A DNA stretch of 64,000 nt. Source: Aquabacterium sp. (GTDB lineage Bacteria > Pseudomonadota > Gammaproteobacteria > Burkholderiales > Burkholderiaceae_C). Positions within the stretch are counted from its first letter, which is position 1; each line of letters starts with the position of its first letter. Shown one piece after another: positions 40,105 to 50,765 of this stretch. Made by a program: the position numbers and the translations under genes. The stretch is taken from NCBI GenBank assembly GCA_023266355.1, contig JAHFQM010000001.1, forward strand, positions 580,115-644,114. The letters run 5' to 3'. The notes under the pieces are model-generated. The model made no database searches and was not told the origin of the DNA. It saw nothing but the letters and a program-made list of their open reading frames with translations.

Positions 40105-42909
40105 TTGAAAGATCATTCGTTGTCCGCAGGGCGATTTGTCCTGAATCGGGTGGCCATTGCCGCCGCCGTGTCTGCCTTGTCGGCCCTGCCGGTTTCGGGT
40201 TGGGCATTGGGTCTGGGCAAATTGAACGTGCAATCCGCGCTGGGCGAGGCCCTGCGCGCTGAAATCGACGTCTCCAGCCTGACGCCCGAAGAAAGCGCCA
40301 CGCTGCAGGTCAAGGTCGCCACGCCTGAAACCTACCGCGCCGCGGGCGTGGATTTCAACGGCGTGCTGTCGTCCACCCAGATCACGCTGCAGCGCCGCGC
40401 CGATGGCCGGCCCTACCTGCGCATCGCCAGCGACCGTTCGGTGCAAGAGCCCTTCGTCGATGTCATCCTGGACCTGAGCTGGTCTTCGGGGCGTTTGGTG
40501 CGCGAGTACACCCTGTTGTTCGATCCCCCGTCTGTGCGCCAAGCCGCCCAGGCCGCGCCGGCCCCGACCACGCCGGTGATGGACGCCCCGGCCGATGCGG
40601 CCAAGGGTGTGGCCAAGTCTGGCGCCCGCGCGCCCGTGGTGGCCGAGGCCACGTCGCCCAGCACGTCGACGCCCAAGTCGCGTGCGCCGAAGGCCCCCGT
40701 GAAGGCAGCCGCTGCCGCATCCTCGGTCGAGCCTTCGCTCGCCGCTGCGCCGGCCCCATCGCCAGCCCCATCGCCCGCAGCCCCTTCCGGCGATGCCGAT
40801 GGCCGCAGCGTGCGCGTCAAATCGGGCGAGTCGCTGTCCCTCATCGCGCAGCGCAACGCCGCCTCCGGTGTGTCGCTCGACCAGATGTTGGTCGGCCTCT
40901 ACCGCAACAACCCCCAGGCCTTCCAGGGCAACAACATGAACCGCCTGAAGGCGGGTGCCGTGTTGAACGTGCCCACGGCCGAAGAAGCGCAAAAGATCAG
41001 CCAACCCGAGGCACGCCAGGTCATCGTGGCGCAAAGCGCCGATTTCTCGGCTTACCGCCAGCGCCTGGCCGGCACCGTCGTGGCCACGCCGAACGAGCAA
41101 CCCGAGCGCCAGGCCAAGGGCAAGGTCGAAGCCGAGGTCCAGGACCGCAAGCAAGCCGCAGCGCCCACGCCTGACAAGCTCACCCTGAGCAAGGGCGGCA
41201 TCAGCTCCGGCTCGGCCTCTGGTGTGGAAGACCGCGTGGCCAAGGCCCGTGCCAAAGAAGACAGCAGTGCCCGCGTGGCCGAACTGTCGAAGAACCTCGA
41301 CGAGCTGCGCAAGCTCAAGGACAAATCGGCGGCCAGCCCTGCGTCGGCGCCGGCGAAGGCCGTTGTGCCCGCACCTGCGCCCGCACCCGCGCCTGTGGCA
41401 CCGCCCCCAGCGCCAGTGCCTGCGCCGACACCCGCACCTGTTCCGGCGCCGGCACCCGCTCCGGTGGCACCCTCGGCCCCCGCCTCTGCGGCGCTGGCCG
41501 AAGCCATGGCCAGTGCGGCATCGAGCCCCTCTGAAGGTGCGGCCACGGCCGTTGCCGATCAGGCCTCTGCGCCCGCAGTCGAGCCCTCGCGCCCGGCACC
41601 TGCCGTGACCGCGCCTGTGGCCCCGCCGCCTGCCCCGCAGGCCGAAGAGCCCGGCTTCCTGGAGTCGCTCAACCCCATGCTGCTGGCCGCCGGTGGCGCC
41701 GGCGTGGCCCTGCTGGCCGGCGTGGCGATGTTCCTGCGCTCGCGCCGCCGCTCCGACACGGGCGAGACCTCTTTCCTGGAAAGCCGCCTGCAGCCTGACT
41801 CCTTCTTCGGTGCCAGTGGCGGCCAGCGCGTGGACACCCGCGACGCCACGGGCGGCCCCTCGTCCATGAGCTATTCGCTCAGCCAGCTCGATGCCATCGG
41901 TGACGTCGATCCGGTCGCCGAGGCCGATGTCTATCTGGCTTATGGCCGCGATCTGCAGGCCGAGGAAATCCTCAAGGAGGCCCTGCGCAGCACGCCGGAC
42001 CGCCTGGCCATCCGCAGCAAGCTGCTGGAGGTCTATGCCAAGCGCCGTGACACCAAGGGCTACGAGCAACTGGCCGCGCAGCTCCATGGCCTGACCCAAG
42101 GCCAGGGCGAAGACTGGGCCAAGGCGCAGGAACTCGGCCTGAGCATCGACCCCGAAAACCCGCTGTACCAGCCGGGTGGTCAGCCGTCTTCGACGCCCCT
42201 GAGCGTCGAGTCCCCGTCTGACATGCTGGGCGCGAGCACCATCCCGCATTCGGTCATGCCTGCGCCCAGTGCGCTGGATTCCATCGCGCCGCCGGTGTCT
42301 GAGCTGGCCCCTGCCGCTGCCTCTTCTGCCTTGGACCTGGACCTGGACATCACGGCAGCCTCTTCCCTGGACGCCGTGACCGACTCTGTGTCGCCGACGA
42401 CGGAGGCGGGTGAGCTGCCCCTGCTGGGCCTGCCTGAGTTCGGCGAAGACCTGCCGCTGGCCCAGGCCACCGCGCCTGCCGCGTTCACGTCCAGCGTGCC
42501 CGAGCCGATGGACCTGCCTTCGCTGGAAAGCCTGGACCAAGGCCTCGATCAGGGCCTGGACATGCCTGAGCCTGTGGCTTCGCCCGCGCCGGCATCGTCC
42601 GGTCTGGACTTTGATCTGGAAAGCGTGCTGCCCCCGGCAGAGCCCGCACCGGCACCGGCCTTTGACCTGAGCGAGATCAGCCTGGACCTGGGCGCTGGCT
42701 CGGCGCCTGCCGCAGAGCCGGTGGACAGCCAACAAGGCCTGTCCGACCTGTCCAGCGACCCGATGGCGCGCAAGCTGGAGCTGGCCGAGGAGTTCCGCCA
42801 GATCGGTGACGCCGACGGCGCCCGCGAGTTGCTGCAGGAAGTCATCGACAACGCCACCGACGGTGGCCTGCGTGGCAAGGCGCAGAACATGCTGGACAGC
42901 TTGTCCTGA
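40105..42909 (+). CDS. fimV: FimV/HubP-family polar hub protein
   Basis: Inner-membrane protein that in relatives binds peptidoglycan and organises polar functions such as type IV pili. It has 934 residues: a signal-type N-terminus (residues 11-35), the FimV N-terminal domain (GLGKLNVQSALGEALRAEID, about 36-140), a Pro/Ala linker, a LysM domain (about 233-300; VKSGESLSLIAQRNA), a coiled-coil stretch near 380-412 and a long Pro/Ala run, a membrane segment (about 530-550; NPMLLAAGGAGVALLAGVAM), an acidic cytoplasmic region and the conserved C-terminal TPR-like cap (DPMARKLELAEEFRQIGDAD). The TTG at 40105 is the only start after an in-frame stop at 40066 that fits; GGGAG lies 5 nt before it. Confidence 0.93.
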   Translation: MKDHSLSAGRFVLNRVAIAAAVSALSALPVSGWALGLGKLNVQSALGEALRAEIDVSSLTPEESATLQVKVATPETYRAAGVDFNGVLSSTQITLQRRADGRPYLRIASDRSVQEPFVDVILDLSWSSGRLVREYTLLFDPPSVRQAAQAAPAPTTPVMDAPADAAKGVAKSGARAPVVAEATSPSTSTPKSRAPKAPVKAAAAASSVEPSLAAAPAPSPAPSPAAPSGDADGRSVRVKSGESLSLIAQRNAASGVSLDQMLVGLYRNNPQAFQGNNMNRLKAGAVLNVPTAEEAQKISQPEARQVIVAQSADFSAYRQRLAGTVVATPNEQPERQAKGKVEAEVQDRKQAAAPTPDKLTLSKGGISSGSASGVEDRVAKARAKEDSSARVAELSKNLDELRKLKDKSAASPASAPAKAVVPAPAPAPAPVAPPPAPVPAPTPAPVPAPAPAPVAPSAPASAALAEAMASAASSPSEGAATAVADQASAPAVEPSRPAPAVTAPVAPPPAPQAEEPGFLESLNPMLLAAGGAGVALLAGVAMFLRSRRRSDTGETSFLESRLQPDSFFGASGGQRVDTRDATGGPSSMSYSLSQLDAIGDVDPVAEADVYLAYGRDLQAEEILKEALRSTPDRLAIRSKLLEVYAKRRDTKGYEQLAAQLHGLTQGQGEDWAKAQELGLSIDPENPLYQPGGQPSSTPLSVESPSDMLGASTIPHSVMPAPSALDSIAPPVSELAPAAASSALDLDLDITAASSLDAVTDSVSPTTEAGELPLLGLPEFGEDLPLAQATAPAAFTSSVPEPMDLPSLESLDQGLDQGLDMPEPVASPAPASSGLDFDLESVLPPAEPAPAPAFDLSEISLDLGAGSAPAAEPVDSQQGLSDLSSDPMARKLELAEEFRQIGDADGARELLQEVIDNATDGGLRGKAQNMLDSLS

Positions 42910-42915
42910 TGACGC

Positions 42916-43794
42916 ATGGCCATGGGCAGTGAACCAGGGGAGGGCGCGGCCCTCCCCGAGGCGCCGCAAGGTGCACCCACGAGGGCGATCCGACGGATCG
43001 CCCTCGGTGTTTCCTACGTCGGCAGCGCCTACAAGGGCTGGCAGAGCCAGCCAGGCGGCGGCACGGTGCAAGACGCGCTGGAGGCCGCGCTGGCGGCCTT
43101 CGCCGTGCGCCCGCTGAAGGTGATGTGCGCTGGCCGCACCGATGCGGGGGTGCATGGCATCAACCAGGTCGTGCACCTCGACACCGACATCGACCGCACG
43201 CCGTTCTCCTGGGTGCGCGGCACCAACACCTTCCTGCCGCCCGACATCGCCGTGCAGTGGGCCGCCGAGGTGCCGCTGCACTTCCACGCCCGCAACAGCG
43301 CGCGCGGTCGGCGTTACACCTATGTGCTGCTGGAGTCGGCCGTGCGTCCGGCCATGGAGTCGGGGCGGGTGGGCTGGATTTTCCGACCGCTCGACCTGCT
43401 GGCCATGCAGGCTGCGGCCGCCCACCTGGTGGGAGAGCACGACTTCAGCTCTTTCCGCTCGTCCATGTGCCAGTCGCCCACGCCGGTCAAGCACCTGCGC
43501 GAGATCCGCATCCGCCGCTGCGGGCCGCCAGACGCACCCACCGCCTACTGGCGCTTCGACTTCGAGGGCCAGGCCTTCCTGCACCACATGATCCGCAACA
43601 TCATGGGCTGCCTGATCATGGTGGGCACGGGCGTGCAGCCGCCCGACTGGGTGCGCGAGGTGCGCGAGGCCCGCGACCGCAAGGTGGCCGCCCCGACGTT
43701 TTCACCGGACGGCCTGTACTTCATGGGCCCGCGTTACGACCCCGAACACGCCTTGCCCGAGCACGTGCCCGGCATGGACTGGTTGCCGGCTTGA
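42916..43794 (+). CDS. truA: tRNA pseudouridine(38-40) synthase
   Basis: Modifies uridines 38-40 in the anticodon stem of tRNAs. The protein is 292 residues with an N-terminal extension of about 25. The catalytic aspartate is expected at Asp76 in [20 protein letters not shown]. Other signatures are [37 protein letters not shown] and [15 protein letters not shown]. It starts 6 bp after fimV, an arrangement common in Burkholderiales. Confidence 0.97.
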   Translation: MAMGSEPGEGAALPEAPQGAPTRAIRRIALGVSYVGSAYKGWQSQPGGGTVQDALEAALAAFAVRPLKVMCAGRTDAGVHGINQVVHLDTDIDRTPFSWVRGTNTFLPPDIAVQWAAEVPLHFHARNSARGRRYTYVLLESAVRPAMESGRVGWIFRPLDLLAMQAAAAHLVGEHDFSSFRSSMCQSPTPVKHLREIRIRRCGPPDAPTAYWRFDFEGQAFLHHMIRNIMGCLIMVGTGVQPPDWVREVREARDRKVAAPTFSPDGLYFMGPRYDPEHALPEHVPGMDWLPA

Positions 43795-43857
43795 GCGTTC
43801 GCCAGCGGGTGATTTTCCGCATCGTGGCAGATGACCCTGTGATGCCCTGGGCCACAC

Positions 43858-43879
43858 CCGGGAAAAGCCCCGGTTTTTT
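43858..43879 (+). terminator. Weak terminator after truA
   Basis: A 5-bp stem CCGGG/CCCGG with a 6-nt loop is followed by six T, 63 bp after the truA stop codon. The stem is short, so read-through into trpF is likely. Confidence 0.5.
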
Positions 43880-43933
43880 GAGACAATCACGGCATCGACA
43901 CCGCCACGGGAAGCTGGACCTCCCGGCCACTGG

Positions 43934-44619
43934 ATGTCTTCTGAGTTTGTTCACCGCACGCGCATCAAGGTCTGCGGCCTCACCCGAGAGGCGGACGTGG
44001 ATGCTGCGGTCGAAGCCGGCGCCGATGCCATCGGTTTCGTGCTGTACGACAAAAGCCCCCGCCATGTCAGCGCGGAACGCGCTGGCGTGCTCGCGCGCAG
44101 GCTGCCCCCCTTCGTCACCCCGGTCGTGCTGCTGGTGAACGCGGACGCCGACCTGCGCCAGCGCGCTTTGGACGCTGTCCCCAACGCCTTGCTGCAGTTC
44201 CATGGCGACGAGACCGCAGCCGAGTGCGCGGTGGCGTCTCGTCCCTTCCTGCGCGCGGCCCGCATGGCCCCTGGCCTGGACCTGGCAGACTTCGCGCGCC
44301 AGTTCGCCGGCGCGCAGGCCTTGCTGGTCGATGCCCATGTGGCAGGCTACGGCGGCGGCGGCCAGGTGTTCGATTGGTCCCTCTTGCCCCAGCCGGGTGA
44401 GCTGCCCCTGCCGTTGGTGCTGTCGGGCGGGCTCCATGCCGGCAACGTGGGCGAGGGCATCCGCCGCGTGCGGCCCTGGGCCGTGGACGTCAGCTCCGGC
44501 GTGGAGATCGGCAAAGGCCTCAAGGACGTGGCGCTGATGCGGCAGTTCTGCCAAGCCGTGCGTCTGGCCGACGCTGCCGAGGCGTCATCCCCAGCCCAAC
44601 CCATCCTGGCGCCTGCAGC

Positions 44620-44623
<4 letters not shown>
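43934..44623 (+). CDS. trpF: Phosphoribosylanthranilate isomerase
   Basis: Third step of tryptophan synthesis after anthranilate. The protein is 229 residues, slightly longer than usual at its C-terminus. The barrel motifs are [20 protein letters not shown], with the catalytic cysteine, [36 protein letters not shown] with the catalytic aspartate, and [16 protein letters not shown] for phosphate binding. Its stop overlaps the trpB start (ATGA), so the two are coupled. Confidence 0.96.
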
Positions 44624-45896
<1,273 letters not shown>

Positions 45897-45897
<1 letters not shown>

Positions 45898-46727
45898 TGA
45901 GCCACGCACCGACCCGCCTGGACCAGACCTTCGCCGCGCTCAAGGCGCAAGGCGGCAAGGCCCTGATCCCCTTCATCACCTGCGGCGACCCCTTCCCCGA
46001 GAAGACCGTGGACATCATGCTGGCCATGGCCGAAGCCGGCGCCGACGTGATCGAGCTGGGCGTGCCTTTCTCTGACCCGATGGCCGATGGCCCGGTCATC
46101 CAGAAGGCCGCCGAGCGTGCGCTGGTCAAGGGCATCTCGCTCAACCACGTGCTGGACGATGTCCGTGCCTTCCGCGCGAAGAACGCCACCACGCCCGTCG
46201 TGCTGATGGGCTATGCCAACCCCATCGAGAACCACGACCTGCGCCACGGCGAAGGCAGCTTTGTGCGTGACGCCAAGGCCGCCGGTGTCGATGGTGTGCT
46301 CGTGGTGGATTACCCGCCCGAAGAGTGCGAAGAGTTCGCCGCCCGCTTGAAGGCGGTCGACCTGGCGCCCATCTTCCTGCTGGCACCCACCTCCACCGAG
46401 CAGCGCATGGCCGAAGTGGGCCGCATCGCTGCGGGCTACGTTTACTACGTCTCGCTCAAGGGCGTGACGGGCGCGGGCAACCTGGACACCGCCGCGGTGG
46501 CCGACATGGTGCCGCGCATCAAGGCGCACGTCAGTGTGCCCGTGGGCGTGGGCTTTGGCATCCGCGATGCCGAAACCGCCAAGGCCGTGGCCGCGGTGTC
46601 GGATGCCGTCGTCATTGGTTCGCGGCTGGTCCAGCTGCTCGAAACCCAATCTCCTGAAACCGTGGTGGCAGCGGCCCGCGGCTTCATCGCCGAAATCCGC
46701 GCTGCACTGGATTCCCTGAAAGGATGA
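45897..46727 (+). CDS. trpA: Tryptophan synthase alpha subunit
   Basis: Cleaves indole-3-glycerol phosphate to indole; 276 residues. Catalytic Glu and Asp lie in [20 protein letters not shown]; the active-site loop is [12 protein letters not shown] and phosphate is bound by [15 protein letters not shown]. The ATG at 45897 has GGGAGG 6 nt upstream; a GTG directly before it is less likely. The stop overlaps the region before accD by one ATGA. Confidence 0.97.
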
Positions 46728-46732
46728 CCGAG

Positions 46733-47608
46733 ATGTCTTGGCTTGAGAAACTGCTGCCCCCGAAGATCCAGCCGACCGACCCGTCTGAGCGCCGCTCGGT
46801 GCCGGAAGGTCTGTGGGTCAAGTGCCCGTCGTGCGAGACGGTGCTCTACAAGAACGACCTGGAGGCCAACGTCAACGTCTGCCCCAAGTGCGGCCACCAC
46901 CACCGCATCGGTGCGCGCGCCCGCCTGGACGCCTTCCTCGATGCCGAGGGCCGTTATGAGCTGGGCCAGGAAGTGCTGCCGGTCGATGCCCTGAAGTTCA
47001 AGGACAGCCGCAAGTACACCGAGCGCCTCAAGCAGGCCATGGAAGCCACCGGCGAGACCGATGCCCTGATCGTCATGGGCGGCTCGGTGCACAGCATCCC
47101 GGTGGTGGCCGCGTGCTTCGAGTTCGACTTCATGGGCGGCTCCATGGGTTCGGTGGTGGGCGAGCGTTTCGTGCGTGGCGTGGAAACCGCCGTGGCGCAG
47201 AAGACGCCTTTCATCTCCTTCACCGCGACCGGCGGTGCCCGCATGCAGGAAGGCCTGCTGAGCCTGATGCAGATGGCCAAGACCAACGCGGCGCTGACGC
47301 TGCTGGCCAAAGCCAAGCTGCCCTACATCAGCGTGCTGACCGACCCGACCATGGGCGGTGTGTCGGCTTCGTTCGCCTTCATGGGCGACGTGGTGATCGC
47401 CGAACCCAAGGCCCTGATCGGCTTCGCGGGCCCCCGCGTGATCGAGAACACCGTGCGCGAAGTGCTGCCCGAGGGCTTCCAGCGCTCCGAGTTCCTGCTG
47501 CAAAAGGGTGCCGTGGACATGATCATGGACCGCCGTGAGCTGCGCCGCGCCATCGCCCGCCAGATGGCCGTGATGCTGCGCCAACCGGCGGACGCCGTGT
47601 CGGCCTGA
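46733..47608 (+). CDS. accD: Acetyl-CoA carboxylase carboxyltransferase subunit beta
   Basis: Carboxyltransferase part of acetyl-CoA carboxylase in fatty-acid synthesis. The protein is 291 residues: an N-terminal zinc ribbon (CPSC ... CPKC, about residues 28-50), then a crotonase-fold domain ([59 protein letters not shown]). The ATG at 46733 gives MSWLEKLL as in other AccD proteins and has AAAGG 9 nt upstream; the ATG at 46724, overlapping the trpA stop, is the alternative. A terminator follows. Confidence 0.96.
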   Translation: MSWLEKLLPPKIQPTDPSERRSVPEGLWVKCPSCETVLYKNDLEANVNVCPKCGHHHRIGARARLDAFLDAEGRYELGQEVLPVDALKFKDSRKYTERLKQAMEATGETDALIVMGGSVHSIPVVAACFEFDFMGGSMGSVVGERFVRGVETAVAQKTPFISFTATGGARMQEGLLSLMQMAKTNAALTLLAKAKLPYISVLTDPTMGGVSASFAFMGDVVIAEPKALIGFAGPRVIENTVREVLPEGFQRSEFLLQKGAVDMIMDRRELRRAIARQMAVMLRQPADAVSA

Positions 47609-47647
47609 TCGATCCCGCGCAATCCGCGTGATTGCGCCCCTCCTGAG

Positions 47648-47672
47648 CGGGCTGCGCTGAGCAGCCCGTTTT
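47648..47672 (+). terminator. Rho-independent terminator of the trp-accD unit
   Basis: Stem CGGGCTGC/GCAGCCCG with a 5-nt loop, then TTTT. A second perfect hairpin GCGCAAT/ATTGCGC (47617-47637) precedes it, right after the accD stop codon. Confidence 0.8.
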
Positions 47673-47729
47673 GCTTCCTGTCCCGTTTCCCGCCTTGCAT
47701 GTGCGCGCCTGCGCCCTCAACTGAAGCCC

Positions 47730-49109
47730 ATGACTGCCTCGACCCCACGCACCCTGGATGACTGGTTGGCCCATTGCGAGCGATTGCACCCGGTGGGCAT
47801 CGACATGGGCCTGGACCGTGTCGGGCAGGTCTGGCAGCGCACGGGCGTGACGCTGGGCACGCCCCTGGGCCAGGAGCCCGTGGATGGCGCGCCGGTGGTT
47901 TTCACCGTGGCGGGGACCAATGGCAAGGGCTCGACCTGCGCCATGCTGGAGGGCATCTTGCTGGCCTCGGGCTTCAAGGCCGGGGTGTATGGCTCGCCCC
48001 ACCTGGTGCATTTCGAAGAGCGCTGCCGCATCGGTGGGCAGCTGATCACGGCGGCCGAACTGTTGCCGCACTTCGAGGCCATCGAGGCCGCGCGCGGTGA
48101 CATCCCGCTGACCTATTTCGAGTTCACGACCCTGGCCATCATGCGCACCCTGGCCTGCGCAGGGCTGGACGCGGTCATCCTGGAGGTGGGCCTGGGCGGT
48201 CGCCTGGACGCCGTCAACGTCATCGATGCCGATTGCGCCATCGTCACCAGCATCGACCTGGACCACATGGATTACCTGGGCCCGGACCGCGAGGCCATCG
48301 GCTTCGAGAAGGCCGGGATCATGCGCGCGGGGCGCCCCGCGGTGGTTTCGGACCCGCAACCGCCGGCCAGCCTGGTGCAACACGCCGAAAGCATCGGCGC
48401 GGACCTGTGGCTGTTCGGGCGTGACCACAACTACGCAGGCGACCGGCAGCAGTGGTCCTGGGGGGGGCGCCACAAGCGTTTCAACAGCATGGCCTATCCG
48501 GCCTTGCGCGGCGCCAACCAGCTGCTCAACGCCTCGGGCGTGCTGGCCGCGCTGGAGGCCACGCGCAACCGCCTGCCGGTGTCGGCCCAGGCGGTGCGCA
48601 CCGGCCTGGCCACGGTGGAGTTGCCGGGCCGCTTCCAGATCATCCCCGGACAGCCCACGCTGATCCTGGACGTGGCCCACAACCCGCATGCCGCGGCGAC
48701 GCTGGCCGTCAACCTCGACCAGATGGGCTTTTTTCCGCGCACCCACGCCGTGTGGGGCGCCATGGCCGACAAGGACTTGGCCGGCATGGTGCACAAGCTG
48801 CGCCCGCTGGTGGACACCTGGCATTGCTGTGACCTACCCACGCCGCGAGCGGCCTCGGCCCAGCAGTTGCAGGATGCCATCGACGCAGACACCGCTGCGC
48901 ACCCTTCGGCGACGGCGCCCAAGGCGACGGTCCACCGCCATGCCGACCCGCTGACGGCCCTCCACGCGGCCCTGGCTGCGGCCGACCCGACGGATAGAAT
49001 CGTGGTTTTCGGGTCGTTTTTCACGGTGGGTGGGGTGCTGCACGCAGGCCTGCCCAAGCTGAACGCGCCGCACCTGGCAGCGGGTGAGGCCGCGCCCTCG
49101 GCGCCGTGA
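47730..49109 (+). CDS. folC: Folylpolyglutamate synthase / dihydrofolate synthase
   Basis: Adds glutamate to dihydropteroate and folates with ATP. The protein is 459 residues. The P-loop is VFTVAGTNGKGSTCAMLEG, followed by GSPHLVHFEERCRIGG, FEFTTLAIMRTL, AVILEVGLGGRLDAVN and VTSIDLDHMDYLGPDREAIG; the C-terminal Mur-ligase domain has LILDVAHNPHAAATLAVNL. It begins 57 bp after a terminator and leads the group folC-SPOR-cvpA-purF. Confidence 0.96.
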   Translation: MTASTPRTLDDWLAHCERLHPVGIDMGLDRVGQVWQRTGVTLGTPLGQEPVDGAPVVFTVAGTNGKGSTCAMLEGILLASGFKAGVYGSPHLVHFEERCRIGGQLITAAELLPHFEAIEAARGDIPLTYFEFTTLAIMRTLACAGLDAVILEVGLGGRLDAVNVIDADCAIVTSIDLDHMDYLGPDREAIGFEKAGIMRAGRPAVVSDPQPPASLVQHAESIGADLWLFGRDHNYAGDRQQWSWGGRHKRFNSMAYPALRGANQLLNASGVLAALEATRNRLPVSAQAVRTGLATVELPGRFQIIPGQPTLILDVAHNPHAAATLAVNLDQMGFFPRTHAVWGAMADKDLAGMVHKLRPLVDTWHCCDLPTPRAASAQQLQDAIDADTAAHPSATAPKATVHRHADPLTALHAALAAADPTDRIVVFGSFFTVGGVLHAGLPKLNAPHLAAGEAAPSAP

Positions 49110-49180
49110 TGCACGCCGCTTTGCTCGCAGACCCGTTCGCCGCCTTGTTCGCCAGACCGCCTTCCGCCTGACACCGCTGC

Positions 49181-50038
49181 ATGCCTTTGCCTTCCTTCCT
49201 TGAGCGTTTCCGCCGTGGGCCGTCGTCCGCGACGTCCGATGCCGTGCCCATGTCGTCGTCCGACGTCGAGGCCATGCGGGTGCGTGCGCGCCGCAGGCTG
49301 ATCGGCATGGTGGTGCTCGTGGGCGCGGGTGTCGTGGGCTTCCCCTGGTTGTTCGAGACCAAGCCCCGTCCCATGTCGGGCGACATCCAGATCGTGCAGG
49401 CCCAACAGGCTCAGCAGGCGCAACTGCCAGCCGGCAGCAGCCCGGCGCCGGGTGCGACGATCGCTGCGGTCACCGCGCCGGCCGCCCCGGCAGTCCCTGT
49501 GGCCCGCGTGGCACCAGCCGAGGCCGAGCGCGAAGAGTTCGTGACCGACGCGCCGCCAAAGCCTGCCGTTGTGCCATCTGCGCCTGTGGCCAAGCCGGCT
49601 GCCAGCAAGCCTGCGGCGGTGGCGGCGTCCAAGCCCACGCCCACGCCCAAGCCTGCTGAGAAGCCGGTGGACAAGCCCGCCGCGAAAGCCGCCGAAAAAG
49701 CCACCGGAAAGACGGCCGAGAAGGGCAGCGACAAGCCTGCCGACAAGGCCAAGGACAAGCCCGCAGACAAAAAATCCGACAAAGACAAGGCTGACAAAGA
49801 CAAGGCCGGCACCCGCTACGTCGTGCAGTTCGGTGCCTTCGCCGATGCCAATTCGGCCCACGAAGCGCGCATGAAGGCCGAGCGCCTGGGTCTGAAAACC
49901 TATGCACAGCAGGTCGACACCCCCCAAGGCAAGCGCATCCGCGTGCGCCTGGGCCCCTATGCCGACAAGGCCGAGGCTGACAAGGCGGCGGCATCCCTGC
50001 GCAAAGCCGGCCTGCCCGGCGCCGTGCTCACGCTGTGA
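49181..50038 (+). CDS. SPOR-domain protein (DedD-like)
   Basis: Septal cell-envelope protein of 285 residues in the DedD-like group. A short cytoplasmic head (1-38), one membrane helix (about 40-57; LIGMVVLVGAGVVGFPWLF), a low-complexity periplasmic linker rich in Ala, Pro and Lys (about 85-208), and a C-terminal SPOR domain (YVVQFGAFADANSAHEARMK to VLTL) that in relatives binds denuded peptidoglycan at the division site. It lies between folC and cvpA, as in many proteobacteria. Naming it dedD is reasonable by position but not proven. Confidence 0.9.
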   Translation: MPLPSFLERFRRGPSSATSDAVPMSSSDVEAMRVRARRRLIGMVVLVGAGVVGFPWLFETKPRPMSGDIQIVQAQQAQQAQLPAGSSPAPGATIAAVTAPAAPAVPVARVAPAEAEREEFVTDAPPKPAVVPSAPVAKPAASKPAAVAASKPTPTPKPAEKPVDKPAAKAAEKATGKTAEKGSDKPADKAKDKPADKKSDKDKADKDKAGTRYVVQFGAFADANSAHEARMKAERLGLKTYAQQVDTPQGKRIRVRLGPYADKAEADKAAASLRKAGLPGAVLTL

Positions 50039-50079
50039 GCGCGCGGTGATGGCCAGCACGACCCCCGAATGAAGCCCCG

Positions 50080-50685
50080 ATGACCCCCACGGTGGACGCC
50101 CTCAACCAGGTTGCACAAGCCGCACAAGTTGCACAGGCTGCTTCGCAGGTGCTGCCGGCCTTGCCTGCCTCCTGGACCTTGATCGACCTCGTCGTGGCGG
50201 TGGGCCTGGGTGTGTCCGTGCTGGTGGGCGCCTGGCGCGGCCTGCTGACCGAATTGCTGGCCCTGCTGGGCTGGGCCGTGGCGTATTTCGCTGCGCAGTT
50301 CCTGGGCCCTGACACCGGCTTGCGCCTGCCCGTGGGCGAGCCCGGCTCGCGCATGAATGTGCTGGCCGGCATGGTCGTGGTGTTCGTGGTGACCTGGCTG
50401 GGCTGGGCCGTGCTGTCCTGGGGGCTGGCGCAAATCCTCAAGGCCTCGGGCCTGGGCGGCACCGACCGCATGCTCGGGGCTGTGTTTGGCTTGATGCGTG
50501 GTTTGTTGGTGGCCTTGGTGGTGGCCACGCTGGTCCAGATGACGCCGCTGGCGCAGACCGAGTTGTGGCGCTCTTCACGCAGCGTGGGCTGGAGTCAGGT
50601 GCTGTTGGAGGGGCTTCGTCCCATCCTGCCCGTTCAGGTGCTCCAATTCCTGCCTGGGCCACAGCCCGAGCCTTTGGCCTTGTGA
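50080..50685 (+). CDS. cvpA: CvpA-family membrane protein
   Basis: Inner-membrane protein of 201 residues with four hydrophobic segments (about 27-45, 48-68, 87-112, 124-146). LIDLVVAVGLGVSVLVGAWR, ELLALLGWAVAYFAAQFLGP and DRMLGAVFGLMRGLLVALVV match CvpA. The name comes from colicin V production in E. coli; the general role is not settled. It precedes purF by 80 bp, the classical cvpA-purF order. The first 20 residues (VAQAAQVAQAASQV) repeat Ala/Gln/Val units. Confidence 0.93.
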   Translation: MTPTVDALNQVAQAAQVAQAASQVLPALPASWTLIDLVVAVGLGVSVLVGAWRGLLTELLALLGWAVAYFAAQFLGPDTGLRLPVGEPGSRMNVLAGMVVVFVVTWLGWAVLSWGLAQILKASGLGGTDRMLGAVFGLMRGLLVALVVATLVQMTPLAQTELWRSSRSVGWSQVLLEGLRPILPVQVLQFLPGPQPEPLAL

Positions 50686-50765
50686 CCCACCGTGTGACAA
50701 GCCCTGTGCGGCCAGATTTTTCTTTGATGTTTGAGTGCGGACCACTGTCCGCGGAGAGGTGAACC

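Noticed and set aside
41340..41650. Tandem repeat array inside fimV
   Set aside because: It is an irregular Pro/Ala linker encoded by similar codons, without a fixed period; such linkers are usual in FimV.
40042..43587. Minus-strand open frame of 1181 codons over fimV and truA
   Set aside because: Low-complexity Gly/Arg/His sequence antisense to the Pro/Ala-rich fimV. It mirrors codon bias and shows no family.
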